A stretch of DNA of 18,084 nucleotides from Bacteroidetes bacterium ADurb.Bin302 (GCA_002069025.1 MWBK01000127.1:1-18084), one strand, 5' to 3'; shown: positions 6,746-16,107, counted from the stretch's first letter. Notes: generated by a model not told the origin, from the letters alone. Made by a program: numbers and translations.

Positions 6746-9178
6746 TTATAATTCTTCTTCTGTATTATCGAAATAATTCAAATACTGACTACGTGGACTC
6801 TTGAATTTCTTATCATAATAATAATAGCCGCTCTTTTTACCATAACTTCCATAACTATCGTAATAACGAGAATATTCTAGTTTCTTTAGATTGACATCAT
6901 TAAAAATTAAGCCAACTTTTTTTACATTATTAGCCTCAAGCTGAGACATTGCCTTTTTATAAAAAGATTTATTGGTTTGTTCGGCACGAACCGCATACAA
7001 GATAATATCAACAGATTCTATTATACCATAAGCATCGGTTACTAAGCCTATAGGAGATGTATCAAAAACTATATAGTCGTATGTTTCTTTTAAAATTGAT
7101 ATAAGATTATTCATATTATCCGACTTAATAAGCTCACCCGGATTTGGAGGTACTACACCTACAGGCAGAATATCGAATTTATAATCAGGATGTTTGACTA
7201 TAGCTTCGTCTAAACTTATTTGATTAGCTAAATAATTACTTATACCCTTATTTACAGACAAGTACAACCCTGTATTAATACTTGGCTTACGCATATCCAA
7301 ATCGACCAATATAGTTTTACGGCCCGTCATAGCAAATACTCCTGCAATATTAGCAGAGATATAACTTTTGCCATCGCCGGACTGAGATGATGTTACCATC
7401 ACAGATATTCCTTTTGACTTACCCGAAAGAAATTCTATTCGAGTACGAATAACTCTAAATGCCTCAGTTATAGCAGATTTAGGATATTTATCAACTATTA
7501 CAGGTGTCTTTCTATCAGTATGCATGATTACACCTAATAACTGATATTGTTTAGGTGCCATAGAAATAACTTCGGACTCGGTACGAATATATGGCACCAT
7601 TAATTCAAGCAATACTATAATTGCAACAGGAACTAATAAGCCTATTGCTAAGAACATGGTATAAGCCTTATTTTTTTCACCTGCATTTGTCATGGATGCA
7701 AGCCTGGCTTTATCCAATATAATATTGTCAGGCGAATTTGAGGCTTTTTGAATTTGAGCATCAGCACGTTTTTGGACTAAAAATGTATAATAATCGTCAT
7801 TGATCTTAAACTTACGCTGAATATTAAGTAATTGCTGCTCCTTGTATGGCAATTCTTGCATACCTGCACTAAGTTTCTGTAAACGATTTTGCATATCTGC
7901 TTTTTGAATATCCAAACCAACCCGAATATTTTTTAAAGCCTCATACATTTGTGCTTTAACAGCATCAATATCTCGAGTGTATTTTGCATATAAGGGACTC
8001 TTAACCCCAATTTCTTTACGCTTTAATTGCATCTCTGTAAATTGACTTACAAGAGATGATAAATTAGCATCACTCACACCTAAATTATCAGGTGCTATAA
8101 TTGCACCTTCTTCTACATTACTTTTTAAGTAATTGGTAAGATAATTAAGATATGACTCTTTAAGACGCAAATCTGTTTGCATGGCATCTAATTGAGTATA
8201 TTGACCCATAAGATTAGAGCCACCTACTGATGCTACAACAAAATTATTGGCTTTATAGTCTTTTAAACGTCCTTCTGATATACGAAGAGAATCGGCTATA
8301 GTTGACAATTGCTCATCTATAAATTCTATGGTTTTTATAGCAGCATCATTTTTACGAGCAAGATTATCGGCAAGAAATTCTTCGCATAAGCCGTTTAAAA
8401 AGTCACAATCTCGCTCCGGAACGGTACCGCTAATGGAAGCTTGCACTACAGAAGCTCCTGTCATAAGAAAATCAAAAGATAGCTTAGCTGAATATGTAAT
8501 GGCAAGATTTTCGGGATTAAGCAGCTTAAAGCATATATTAAAATTACGGCGATAAATTGCAGATTTATCTACCTGTATAAAAAATGATGAATTCTGAATA
8601 GGAATACCATATTTACCGCTTATCTTAAGCTCAGGTAGTTGTTTTGTTCCGGGAGCACTAATCTCGAAATTGTTATTACCAAGATCTTGAATAGTAAACT
8701 CACGCTCGTAAGCTTGAGGTGATACAAAGGTCTTTGTAATTAAAATAGGTGCCGCCTTATACAAATTTGTGGATTTAAACCTGCCTTGAGTATAGTAATC
8801 AATGGTAAGTTCGGGTTGTTTGGCTATAACACGAGATATTAGCTCATAAGAGCCAAACATAATAACCTGATTGTTTACATTACGATAACCCCTTTCTACA
8901 CTAAAGCCTTGCATTAATGCAGCTTGTGCGCCACTTAAACCTTTATTTTCTTCAATAATAACTAAAGCCGATGATTTATAATTTGGTTGCCAACTGCGGT
9001 TTTTTACATAAGCTATACTCAAAAATATAGCTAAGGATATAACAAACAGATACCATGATTTAAGAAAGCGAAGCACCCATAGCATTATGTCAAACTTCTG
9101 ACCGCCACCATCGTCATCACTAAAAGCATTTGCTTGTGATGTATACTGATTTTGTGTATATTGTTGATTATTATCCAT
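6746..9178 (-). CDS. wzc: Wzc-like polysaccharide co-polymerase / tyrosine autokinase
   Basis: An 810-residue inner-membrane protein controlling polymer length and export together with Wza. Transmembrane helix 1 (about 41-58) is followed by a large periplasmic Wzz-like region with coiled-coil-rich stretches (about 275-480). Transmembrane helix 2 is at about 507-528. The cytoplasmic BY-kinase domain has Walker A SSQSGDGKS (597-605, Lys604), Walker A' ILVDLDMRKP (623-632) and Walker B YIVFDTSP (702-709). The last 45 residues contain 11 tyrosines, including four in a row at about 785-788, the usual autophosphorylation cluster. Activator and kinase are fused in one chain, as in proteobacterial Wzc, rather than split as in Firmicutes CapA/CapB. 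It lies 13 bp after the second Wza-like gene. No cognate phosphatase is visible in the window. Phosphorylation of the tail probably regulates polymer assembly, as known for the family. Confidence 0.95.
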   Translation of the reverse strand: MDNNQQYTQNQYTSQANAFSDDDGGGQKFDIMLWVLRFLKSWYLFVISLAIFLSIAYVKNRSWQPNYKSSALVIIEENKGLSGAQAALMQGFSVERGYRNVNNQVIMFGSYELISRVIAKQPELTIDYYTQGRFKSTNLYKAAPILITKTFVSPQAYEREFTIQDLGNNNFEISAPGTKQLPELKISGKYGIPIQNSSFFIQVDKSAIYRRNFNICFKLLNPENLAITYSAKLSFDFLMTGASVVQASISGTVPERDCDFLNGLCEEFLADNLARKNDAAIKTIEFIDEQLSTIADSLRISEGRLKDYKANNFVVASVGGSNLMGQYTQLDAMQTDLRLKESYLNYLTNYLKSNVEEGAIIAPDNLGVSDANLSSLVSQFTEMQLKRKEIGVKSPLYAKYTRDIDAVKAQMYEALKNIRVGLDIQKADMQNRLQKLSAGMQELPYKEQQLLNIQRKFKINDDYYTFLVQKRADAQIQKASNSPDNIILDKARLASMTNAGEKNKAYTMFLAIGLLVPVAIIVLLELMVPYIRTESEVISMAPKQYQLLGVIMHTDRKTPVIVDKYPKSAITEAFRVIRTRIEFLSGKSKGISVMVTSSQSGDGKSYISANIAGVFAMTGRKTILVDLDMRKPSINTGLYLSVNKGISNYLANQISLDEAIVKHPDYKFDILPVGVVPPNPGELIKSDNMNNLISILKETYDYIVFDTSPIGLVTDAYGIIESVDIILYAVRAEQTNKSFYKKAMSQLEANNVKKVGLIFNDVNLKKLEYSRYYDSYGSYGKKSGYYYYDKKFKSPRSQYLNYFDNTEEEL

Positions 9179-9191
9179 TTAAATTTTTTAT

Positions 9192-9965
9192 TTAAAAACT
9201 TAAGCCTAAATTTATTACAGTTACAAGAAAACCTATTGATGTACTAAAAGAACCGATTGTTGATGAATAATCTTGCACCTTAAAAAAATCTCCCTTAATG
9301 GATGATACATAAATAACATCATTTGGCTGTACATAATAAAATTCAGAGCCAATAATAGATGCTGTACGCATATCGAATTCTTTAATAAATGGTTTTCCTC
9401 CTTCGGGATTAGGACGGATAATGCGTACATGTTTTCTATCTCCGTTTTTAGAAAAATCACCAGAAAGCGAAATAGCCTGAAATATATTTAGTTTTTCCTT
9501 GTATAATTTATATGCACCACGACCACCCTCGCCTACTATATAGAAATTGTCGTTAGCAAGAGCAACTTTAACCATAGCATCGGGAGCAAAATCCTTAAGT
9601 CTAGCCTCAATTTGCTTTGCAGCCTCTCTTATAGTTAAGCCGGCAACTTTAATTTGCGATATAAAGGGTAGATCAATTGTCCCGTCATCATAAACTCTAT
9701 AGTTATATGAATTAGAACCGGAACCTTCAGAACCGGAAATATTAAAAATTGCTGTAGCCTCTTCATTAACACTGATAAGACGTATTATTAATTCGTCATT
9801 AGGCTGAATTTTATAATAGCTGTATTCTGCCTTTTCGTATTGAGGCAGTTTGGGGTCGTCTTGCAAATAGGTATTGCTTTTATTGGTTATGCAGGAGTTT
9901 GCTGCCAACAATAAAACAACGACTGCAAGATAATTTATTATTTTGTGCTTGTTGCAGGTAAACAT
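9192..9965 (-). CDS. wza: Wza-like polysaccharide export lipoprotein, second copy
   Basis: An outer-membrane polysaccharide export protein of 257 residues from the ATG at 9963-9965. A start six codons earlier (9983) is also possible, but the later one gives a cleaner signal peptide: KHKIINYLAVVVLLLAANSC with lipobox cysteine Cys25. The Poly_export domain includes YKIQPNDELIIRLI and YDDGTIDLPFISQIKVAG. An SLBB-like segment follows with GAYKLYKEKLNIFQAI, and then SEFYYVQPNDVIYV. The C terminus is hydrophobic and may be the outer-membrane helix used by Wza. The 5' end overlaps the upstream paralogue by 28 bp in another frame, so the two are probably translationally coupled. It is clearly related to that protein along its whole length. 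Whether both enter one mixed channel is not known. Confidence 0.92.
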   Translation of the reverse strand: MFTCNKHKIINYLAVVVLLLAANSCITNKSNTYLQDDPKLPQYEKAEYSYYKIQPNDELIIRLISVNEEATAIFNISGSEGSGSNSYNYRVYDDGTIDLPFISQIKVAGLTIREAAKQIEARLKDFAPDAMVKVALANDNFYIVGEGGRGAYKLYKEKLNIFQAISLSGDFSKNGDRKHVRIIRPNPEGGKPFIKEFDMRTASIIGSEFYYVQPNDVIYVSSIKGDFFKVQDYSSTIGSFSTSIGFLVTVINLGLSF

Positions 9966-10729
9966 AAGCGAACTATGCTCCATATTAATAAACCAAATGA
10001 TATTGTTGTAGTTGTAACTCCAAGTGCAGTAAGGAATGAATTAATTCTAAAGAACTGCCCATTGAATGCTTTAACATAAATAATATCGTTTGGCTGGATA
10101 TAATAAAATTCGGAACCTATAATATCTTTACTACGCAAATCAAACTCTTTCATAGAGGTTTCGCCGTTTTGTTGTTGGCGAAGTATCTTAACTCTTTTAC
10201 GATCTGAGAATTGTCCTAAGTCTCCACCTACCGCCAATGCTTCAAATATAGTCATTTTTTCTTTAACTATTTTGTAACGTGCAGCTTTAGATTCGGTAAG
10301 CAAATTAAAGTAACTATTTACCAAACGCACCTCGACAGAACAATCTTTTATATAGCTACGCAATGTGTCTTCGAGAGCAATTTTAATTTGCCTGGTTGTT
10401 TTACCGGATACCGGTACAGTACCAACGTATGGGAAATCGATAGTTCCATCTTCGTAAACGGTATAAGTATATAAGCCTTTAGAAGATCCTGTATTAGATG
10501 AAGATGAATTTGACGAATTGAATATTTTTTTTGATTCGGGATCTAGGGTAATTACACGAATATTTAATTCATCACTATTTTGTATAAGATAGTCGGCAGG
10601 GGTGTATACTTCAGGATATGAAGCAATGCCTTTATCAGGATCTTGAAGATAATGAGTTTTTCGTGGAGTTACACACGAAAAACATAAAATGCTCAATAAA
10701 ATAAAGCAAACAGTGTAGATTTTCTTCAT
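9938..10729 (-). CDS. wza: Wza-like polysaccharide export lipoprotein, first copy
   Basis: The first gene of the polysaccharide operon, 263 residues from the ATG at 10727-10729. A TTG three codons earlier is possible but has nothing to recommend it. The signal peptide MKKIYTVCFILLSILCFSC ends in lipobox Cys19, so the mature protein should be an outer-membrane lipoprotein. The Poly_export domain has YLIQNSDELNIRVI and YEDGTIDFPYVGTVPVSG. A Ser/Asn-rich linker at about 72-86 interrupts the first domain. The SLBB-like part has YKIVKEKMTIFEALAVGGDL and GSEFYYIQPNDIIYV. The C-terminal 35 residues are strongly hydrophobic. At about 260 residues both copies are shorter than E. coli Wza, in line with single-SLBB versions common in Bacteroidota. 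The promoter at 10749-10779 lies immediately upstream. Confidence 0.92.
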   Translation of the reverse strand: MKKIYTVCFILLSILCFSCVTPRKTHYLQDPDKGIASYPEVYTPADYLIQNSDELNIRVITLDPESKKIFNSSNSSSSNTGSSKGLYTYTVYEDGTIDFPYVGTVPVSGKTTRQIKIALEDTLRSYIKDCSVEVRLVNSYFNLLTESKAARYKIVKEKMTIFEALAVGGDLGQFSDRKRVKILRQQQNGETSMKEFDLRSKDIIGSEFYYIQPNDIIYVKAFNGQFFRINSFLTALGVTTTTISFGLLIWSIVRLCLPATSTK

Positions 10730-10748
10730 TCCAAACAATTTAACGCGG

Positions 10749-10779
10749 CAAATATACTACAAATCACTTATACGACAAA
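10749..10779 (-). promoter_or_regulatory. Bacteroidota-type promoter of the polysaccharide operon
   Basis: On the minus strand a -33 TTTG (10776-10779) is followed after 19 bp by TATATTTG (10749-10756), an exact match to the TAnnTTTG -7 element of the Bacteroidota primary sigma factor. Transcription would begin near 10743, about 14 bases before the first Wza-like ATG. A run of nine A/T bases overlaps the -33 element. The site lies between the malQ 3' hairpin and the first operon gene. Confidence 0.75.
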
Positions 10780-10801
10780 AAAAAATACGTTATGTATACC
10801 T

Positions 10802-10844
10802 TATATTGGCATATTGCATTAAAAAAATGCAATATGCCAATATA
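10802..10844. terminator. Perfect 19-bp inverted repeat after malQ, likely terminator or mRNA 3'-end hairpin
   Basis: Arms 10802-10820 and 10826-10844 are exact reverse complements (TATATTGGCATATTGCATT and its partner) around a five-A loop. The hairpin begins 7 bases after the malQ TAG and precedes the polysaccharide promoter. A T-run on the minus strand occurs only about 15-25 bases after the stem, so it is not a textbook intrinsic terminator. Transcript-end protection, or a dyad binding site, are alternatives. Confidence 0.65.
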
Positions 10845-10851
10845 AAATTAA

Positions 10852-13536
10852 CTATCTACCCGACTGCATTATATAATTATGCAACTCGTTGTTAAATTCA
10901 TCAGCTTGCAACAAATCTTCAACAGAAATGTGCATGCGATAACGCCAACTGTTTTTTGAATTTGAAGGTACATTAATACGCTCGTCTTGAGGATTCTCTC
11001 GGCGAATAGATTGATTAATACTAAACAAATCTTGTATTTGGAATATTGCCCACATTGCAGGAGAATACAAATGTTGTACTAATACATCTCTACAAACCCA
11101 CCACTCTGCAAAATAAGGAGCTTGCCCCCAGTGTCCTAATTGCTGGTTATAAAAACGTTGAGTTAAATCGCGTTTTTCTTCCCACCAGCCACGAATTGTA
11201 CTCATATCGTGAGTAGATGGTGTAACTACAGAAAGATATTTTGCATCTGAAGGATGGAAAAACTCTATAGTATCAATTTTGGGAGCACGCTGTATTTCTA
11301 AACTTAAAATTCCCAATTCGTGCATCACGGTAGTAACGCAATCGGCCATCATACCAAGGTCTTCACCACAAATCATCATATTGGTACTACGCTTAATTGC
11401 AGGTAATTTACGAAGAGCAGAATATTTCCAATGTCCGTCTTGACGGCGGAAGAAATAATCTACATAAAGTTCTTCAATTTTACGCTTGGTATCGTCATCG
11501 AGATAGCGGAATGAGCTAAGAACTTGCATACCGTAACGCGGGTAATATTGGGTACCGTTAGATCCCTTAACTTCAAAGAACAATACATTTGATATTAAAT
11601 CGAATAAGCCCCATTTAATCTTTTCGGTAATCTGATGCTTTTCATGCATCATACGTACCTTCTTTTGTGTATCACAAATAGGTTTAAGACGTAAAATCCA
11701 TCCATCAATAATATCTATGCAATTGGTTTTAACCCAAGCAGCATCGTCTCCAAATACTTCCCATAGTACTGAATCTGTTATAAAAGGCATACAGAAACGA
11801 TTATAATCGAAGCGAAGACCTTTAGAGCCAAACTCATTTATATGAACAGGTATTGACGGATTTAAGTAGCCCATGATACCTTCTTCTTGTTCCATTGGAA
11901 TTTGCCAAATACGGAAAAAGCCAAGTATGTGGTCGATACGGAATGTATCGAAATAATTGCTCATCTGGTGGAAACGTTTTTTCCACCAATCGAAATCGGT
12001 AGCTTCCATCTTTTCCCAATTGTAAGTAGGTAATTCCCAATTTTGTCCCTTTACTGCAAACATGTCAGGTGGTGCACCTGCTTGCATGTCCATATTGAAT
12101 AATTCGGGTGATACCCAGGTATCAACGCTATTACGATTAACTCCAATAGGAATGTCTCCTTTTAAGATTACACCATTTTTATGTGCATAATCTGCAGCTT
12201 CTTTAAGTTGAAGATGCAAATGGAATTGTATAAAGTAATTCAGACCTATTTCGTCAGGATGTTCTGCTTGTAATTTTGCAAGTTTTGCAGGGCTGAAACT
12301 TGAATATTCGCCCCATTGAGAATAATCTGATGTGCCATATAGGTCGCGTAAGCAACAAAAAGCAGCGTAAGCCTCTAACCAATATTTGTTTTCATCAAAA
12401 AAAGTGATGAATGTTTTGTTGGCTGTAAATTTGTCTTTATTATCGGCATATAAAGCTTTTGCGTATGCTAATTTATAATTGATTACTTCCATGAAATCTA
12501 CCAATGGAAGAGCATTCAGGCTTTCTTGTTTTGCCTTGTATTCTTTCATTAAAGGATTTGACGGAGATAATTTACCCATTTTTGGCAAATTCAAATATAA
12601 GGGGCTAAGACCGAAGGCTGTAATTGCAGCATAAGGCAATACGTCTGCATCGGTATGAGTACCTATGGTATCATTTAATGGTAAGACTTGTATTAATTTT
12701 AAACCTACTTTTGCTGCCCAATCAATAAGCAGTTTCATATCGGCAAAATCGCCTACACCAAAACTACTTTTGGTACGAATACTAAACACGGGAATTCCTA
12801 CACCTGCACCATGGAATTGTTTATTATCAAAATTTGCAAAGGATGCGGAAATTATAGATTGTGTTTTAGGTTCATGTTTTATTTCGGCATATCTGTCGGG
12901 ACCGTTTTCAAAATACTTAAAGCGTTTATCCTCAAGGTCGTATACTGCAAATTTATAGCTTACTGAATTTTTTGTTTCTTTACTTAAATCAACTTTTGCG
13001 GTCCACCATGGAGACTCAGTATTAGACATAAGCAGTGCTTTAGTAGTGTCCCATGAGCCTAAGGCTTTGGCATCACCAACCATACAAAGGGCTTCGCCGT
13101 GTTTAAGCATAGGAGCTTTTACCTTGAAGATTTGTGTATATTTTTTCGTTTCTTTAGCTTCTACAGCTATATAATTATCACGAAATAGTACATCTTGGAA
13201 AGGAGATGTCATAAACACGTTTTCGATAGCAGAAGGTGCATTCCAAGTATCAACCAGATATAAATCGTTAACTTCATTAGGATTAATCTTAACGGTTCTG
13301 AAATCGCCCCACTCGTGGCTGTCGATACCATTTACATCTTTAAGAACATATTTGTATTTAAATTCTAATGGTGTGGAACTTTTAATTTCTAAGTCGTAAG
13401 TCCAATCTTCGCGCCATTGAAAATTCATTAGTGCTGCTTTTTTGGAATCATTTTCTCCTAATTGAGGTAATGAGCCAATGATTGCCATATTTTGCCCCCA
13501 GTGCGTAAAATAGCTGATTTTAAAATGTAGTTTCAT
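10852..13536 (-). CDS. malQ: 4-alpha-glucanotransferase (amylomaltase) with two N-terminal CBM20 modules
   Basis: An 894-residue GH77 enzyme that moves alpha-1,4-glucan segments between maltodextrins in the cytoplasm. Two starch-binding CBM20-like modules lead: residues 1-100 (FKISYFTHWGQNMAIIGSLP) and about 133-230 (VKAPMLKHGEALCMVGD, ALGSWD). The GH77 barrel starts around 245 with GIPVFSIRTKSSFGVGDF. Catalytic residues are visible: nucleophile Asp535 in TFRIDHILGFFRIW, acid/base Glu725 in MICGEDLGMM, and stabilising Asp777 in TPSTHDMSTIRGWW. KGDIPIGVNRNSVDTW at about 459-474 is also a family motif. The long form with two CBM20s is common in Bacteroidota and resembles plant DPE2. It starts 31 bp after the PBP gene on the same strand with no promoter match between, so co-transcription is likely. 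The hairpin at 10802-10844 follows. Confidence 0.95.
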   Translation of the reverse strand: MKLHFKISYFTHWGQNMAIIGSLPQLGENDSKKAALMNFQWREDWTYDLEIKSSTPLEFKYKYVLKDVNGIDSHEWGDFRTVKINPNEVNDLYLVDTWNAPSAIENVFMTSPFQDVLFRDNYIAVEAKETKKYTQIFKVKAPMLKHGEALCMVGDAKALGSWDTTKALLMSNTESPWWTAKVDLSKETKNSVSYKFAVYDLEDKRFKYFENGPDRYAEIKHEPKTQSIISASFANFDNKQFHGAGVGIPVFSIRTKSSFGVGDFADMKLLIDWAAKVGLKLIQVLPLNDTIGTHTDADVLPYAAITAFGLSPLYLNLPKMGKLSPSNPLMKEYKAKQESLNALPLVDFMEVINYKLAYAKALYADNKDKFTANKTFITFFDENKYWLEAYAAFCCLRDLYGTSDYSQWGEYSSFSPAKLAKLQAEHPDEIGLNYFIQFHLHLQLKEAADYAHKNGVILKGDIPIGVNRNSVDTWVSPELFNMDMQAGAPPDMFAVKGQNWELPTYNWEKMEATDFDWWKKRFHQMSNYFDTFRIDHILGFFRIWQIPMEQEEGIMGYLNPSIPVHINEFGSKGLRFDYNRFCMPFITDSVLWEVFGDDAAWVKTNCIDIIDGWILRLKPICDTQKKVRMMHEKHQITEKIKWGLFDLISNVLFFEVKGSNGTQYYPRYGMQVLSSFRYLDDDTKRKIEELYVDYFFRRQDGHWKYSALRKLPAIKRSTNMMICGEDLGMMADCVTTVMHELGILSLEIQRAPKIDTIEFFHPSDAKYLSVVTPSTHDMSTIRGWWEEKRDLTQRFYNQQLGHWGQAPYFAEWWVCRDVLVQHLYSPAMWAIFQIQDLFSINQSIRRENPQDERINVPSNSKNSWRYRMHISVEDLLQADEFNNELHNYIMQSGR

Positions 13537-13567
13537 AAGTATTTTTGTTTAAAGGGTTTATATTGTT

Positions 13568-15916
13568 TTAAAAATCGGTACCGAATATATTATCAGAATC
13601 ATCAGAACTCTCAACTTGAGATTTACAATCGTAAAGCTGTGATATTTCACTTGGTATGTTAAATGAGGCATCCTCTGAATATCCTAATGTTTTATCTGCA
13701 TAAACTTTTTTCATATACAAGGCCCATATCGGTAATGCCATTGATGCTCCTTGACCTTCGGACATACTATCGAAGTGAATTGAACGATCTTCACCTCCTA
13801 CCCATGCTCCGTTGACTAATTGAGGAGTGATGCCGATAAACCAACCATCAGAATTATTCTGTGTTGTTCCGGTTTTACCTCCTATTTGACCCCTAAAGCC
13901 GTAACGATAACGTAAGCGAACACCGGTACCTTCGTTAATAACCGATTGCAGCATTATAAGCATCTCGTATGAGGTTTTTTCATTTATTATTTCGGTAGTA
14001 CGAGGCGAGAAACTTGTTATTATGTTTCCTTTATTATCTCTAATATTGGTAACATAAACAGGCTCTACACGGATACCTCTGTTTACAAAGGTAGTATATG
14101 CTCCAACCATCTCTTTAACAGACACTTCGGCAGGACCTAAGCAAAGAGAAACTACAGGATCCAATTGACTTAAGATACCGAATGAATGCATCAAATTAAC
14201 TAATGATTGAGGGCTGTATTCTTTAATAAGATAGGCAGATATCCAGTTGTTTGAATTTGCCAATCCCCATCGAAGAGTTACCATCTCGCCAATACGTTTT
14301 TTCAAAGAATTACGAGGTTGCCACACATCACCACTTGGCAAGTAGAATGTAGGTTGTATATTAGGAACCTTATCGCATGGCTGCGAGCCTTCTTCCATTG
14401 CAAGGGTGTACAAGAATGGTTTTATTGTTGAGCCTACTTGACGTTTCCCTTGGGTAACCATATCGTATTGGAATTCGCTAAAATTAGGACCTCCGACGTA
14501 TGCCTTAACATGCCCGCTTATAGGATCCATAGACATAAAACCGCAACGTAAAAAATACTTATCCCAACGAATTGAGTCGAGCGGTGTCATAATGGTATCT
14601 ACATCGTTTTTGCCGTCAAACACTCGCATTTGAACAGGAGTGTTGAAAATTTTATTTATTTGGGCAGCAGGTACATTTGCCTGTTTAAGTTTGAGATAAC
14701 GTTCCGATTGACGTTTTGAACGTTCCATAATGCCCTTGATTTCTTCTTCTGATACTAAACGAGAGAAAGGAGCATAAGACTTCTTTTTCTTTTCTTTAAA
14801 AAATGCAGGTTGAAGAGTTTCTGTTACATGCTCACGAACAGCATCTTCGGCATATTGTTGCATACGCGAATCAATAGTAGTGTAAATACGTAAGCCGTCT
14901 GTATAAATGTTATAGGGTGAGCCATCGGGTTTGCGATTTTTCTTACACCAACCATATAGAGGATTGTTAACCCAGGCAATTGAATCTTCGTAATATTTTT
15001 GATATTGCCATGATGCGTAATTTTTGCGTTTAGGTTCGGGTGCCGTTAAAATTTGACGTAAATATTCTCTGAAATATGGAGCTAGACCGGCTTTGTGATC
15101 GGCTTTCCTAAAATCTAATTTAATAGGTATCAGTTGTAACGAATCACACTGCTCGGTAGTAATGTAATCCATCTTTTCCATCTGCGACAAAACTGTATTT
15201 CGTCTGCCTTGAGTGCGTTCGGGAAAGCGATTAGGATTAAAATATGATGGATTTTTACACATTCCGACCAACATTGCAGATTGCTCTATGTTAAGTTTAT
15301 CGGGTGTTGTATTAAAATAAATTTGAGATGCCGATTTAATACCCACAGCATTGTTCAAAAAGTCGAACTGATTAAGGTACATGGCTATGATTTCTTCTTT
15401 AGTATAATACTTTTCGAGCTTCGCAGCTATAACCCATTCAATAGGTTTTTGTAAGGCTCTTTGAAAAATACTTTCGGCAGTTGGCGAATATAACAATTTT
15501 GCCAATTGTTGAGTGATTGTACTACCACCGCCTGCACTTTTAATACCTAATAAGCCTCTAAAAACTATAGAACGAATCAAAGATTTAACATCAATACCCG
15601 AATGGCCGTAAAAACGAGCATCTTCAGTAGAAATTAAAGCTTGTACCATATAAGGAGATATGTCGGCATAAGCAACTGCAACTCTATTGTCTTTACCATA
15701 GAAATAACGACCTAAAAGAACGCCGTCTGATGTATATAACTCTGTTGCAAATTTGTTTTTAGGGTTCTGTAGTTCTTCGATATCCGGTATGTAACCTATT
15801 ACCCCATAGGAGATTAGAGTAAACATAAGTACTGCTGTAACTACCACTGATGCAAATAATATCCAAATAACCTTAATCCAAGGAGAATTGTTTTTTCTAT
15901 GTAGCTTGTTGATCAT
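13568..15916 (-). CDS. mrcA: Class A penicillin-binding protein (PBP1A type)
   Basis: A bifunctional peptidoglycan synthase, 782 residues from the ATG at 15914-15916. An in-frame GTG at 15941-15943 would add nine residues but overlaps the -7 promoter element, so I prefer the ATG. One signal-anchor helix lies at about 14-38. The GT51 glycosyltransferase domain has the catalytic Glu98 in STEDARFYGHSGID and GGGSTITQQLAKLL at about 129-142. The transpeptidase domain has the SxxK motif in GSTIKPF (Ser496, Lys499), SNN at about 555-557 and KTGTT at about 681-685. A charged Lys/Arg/Glu-rich insertion (about 370-420) separates the domains. It builds and cross-links wall in the periplasm. malQ follows 31 bp downstream without an obvious functional link. 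Confidence 0.95.
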   Translation of the reverse strand: MINKLHRKNNSPWIKVIWILFASVVVTAVLMFTLISYGVIGYIPDIEELQNPKNKFATELYTSDGVLLGRYFYGKDNRVAVAYADISPYMVQALISTEDARFYGHSGIDVKSLIRSIVFRGLLGIKSAGGGSTITQQLAKLLYSPTAESIFQRALQKPIEWVIAAKLEKYYTKEEIIAMYLNQFDFLNNAVGIKSASQIYFNTTPDKLNIEQSAMLVGMCKNPSYFNPNRFPERTQGRRNTVLSQMEKMDYITTEQCDSLQLIPIKLDFRKADHKAGLAPYFREYLRQILTAPEPKRKNYASWQYQKYYEDSIAWVNNPLYGWCKKNRKPDGSPYNIYTDGLRIYTTIDSRMQQYAEDAVREHVTETLQPAFFKEKKKKSYAPFSRLVSEEEIKGIMERSKRQSERYLKLKQANVPAAQINKIFNTPVQMRVFDGKNDVDTIMTPLDSIRWDKYFLRCGFMSMDPISGHVKAYVGGPNFSEFQYDMVTQGKRQVGSTIKPFLYTLAMEEGSQPCDKVPNIQPTFYLPSGDVWQPRNSLKKRIGEMVTLRWGLANSNNWISAYLIKEYSPQSLVNLMHSFGILSQLDPVVSLCLGPAEVSVKEMVGAYTTFVNRGIRVEPVYVTNIRDNKGNIITSFSPRTTEIINEKTSYEMLIMLQSVINEGTGVRLRYRYGFRGQIGGKTGTTQNNSDGWFIGITPQLVNGAWVGGEDRSIHFDSMSEGQGASMALPIWALYMKKVYADKTLGYSEDASFNIPSEISQLYDCKSQVESSDDSDNIFGTDF

Positions 15917-15942
15917 TTTTTCATTTTTTCGAAAATATTCCA

Positions 15943-15950
15943 CAAATATA
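15943..15950 (-). promoter_or_regulatory. Probable -7 promoter element of the PBP/malQ unit
   Basis: The minus strand reads TATATTTG, an exact TAnnTTTG match identical to the element before the polysaccharide operon, 26 bases upstream of the PBP ATG. I see no TTTG at the expected -33 distance, so the call rests on one box plus position. It argues against the GTG at 15943 as the PBP start. Confidence 0.5.
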
Positions 15951-16001
15951 TAAAATTTAGTTGGAAGTAATAGCGGTATTTGTACGCTTTATTTATAAAC
16001 T

Positions 16002-16031
16002 TTTGTATGTCAATTATTTTTACTATCTTTG
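16002..16031 (+). promoter_or_regulatory. Bacteroidota-type promoter of deaD
   Basis: TTTG at 16002-16005 and TATCTTTG at 16024-16031 (exact TAnnTTTG) are 18 bp apart. A start site near 16036-16038 would give a leader of about 125 bases before the deaD ATG at 16164, long compared with the other promoters here. The leader holds a short ORF at 16108-16167 and a weak AGGG/CCCT hairpin around 16119-16134. Confidence 0.7.
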
Positions 16032-16107
16032 CAGCGATTTTGGAATTTGTTTATACGCTTGGGAAGATAAACAGATTCTTCTAAGGGGTAAATAAATTTA
16101 AAAAGAG

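Noticed and set aside
15917..15943. GTG start for the PBP at 15943
   Set aside because: It overlaps an exact TATATTTG promoter element on the same strand. The ATG at 15916 gives a normal signal-anchor start.
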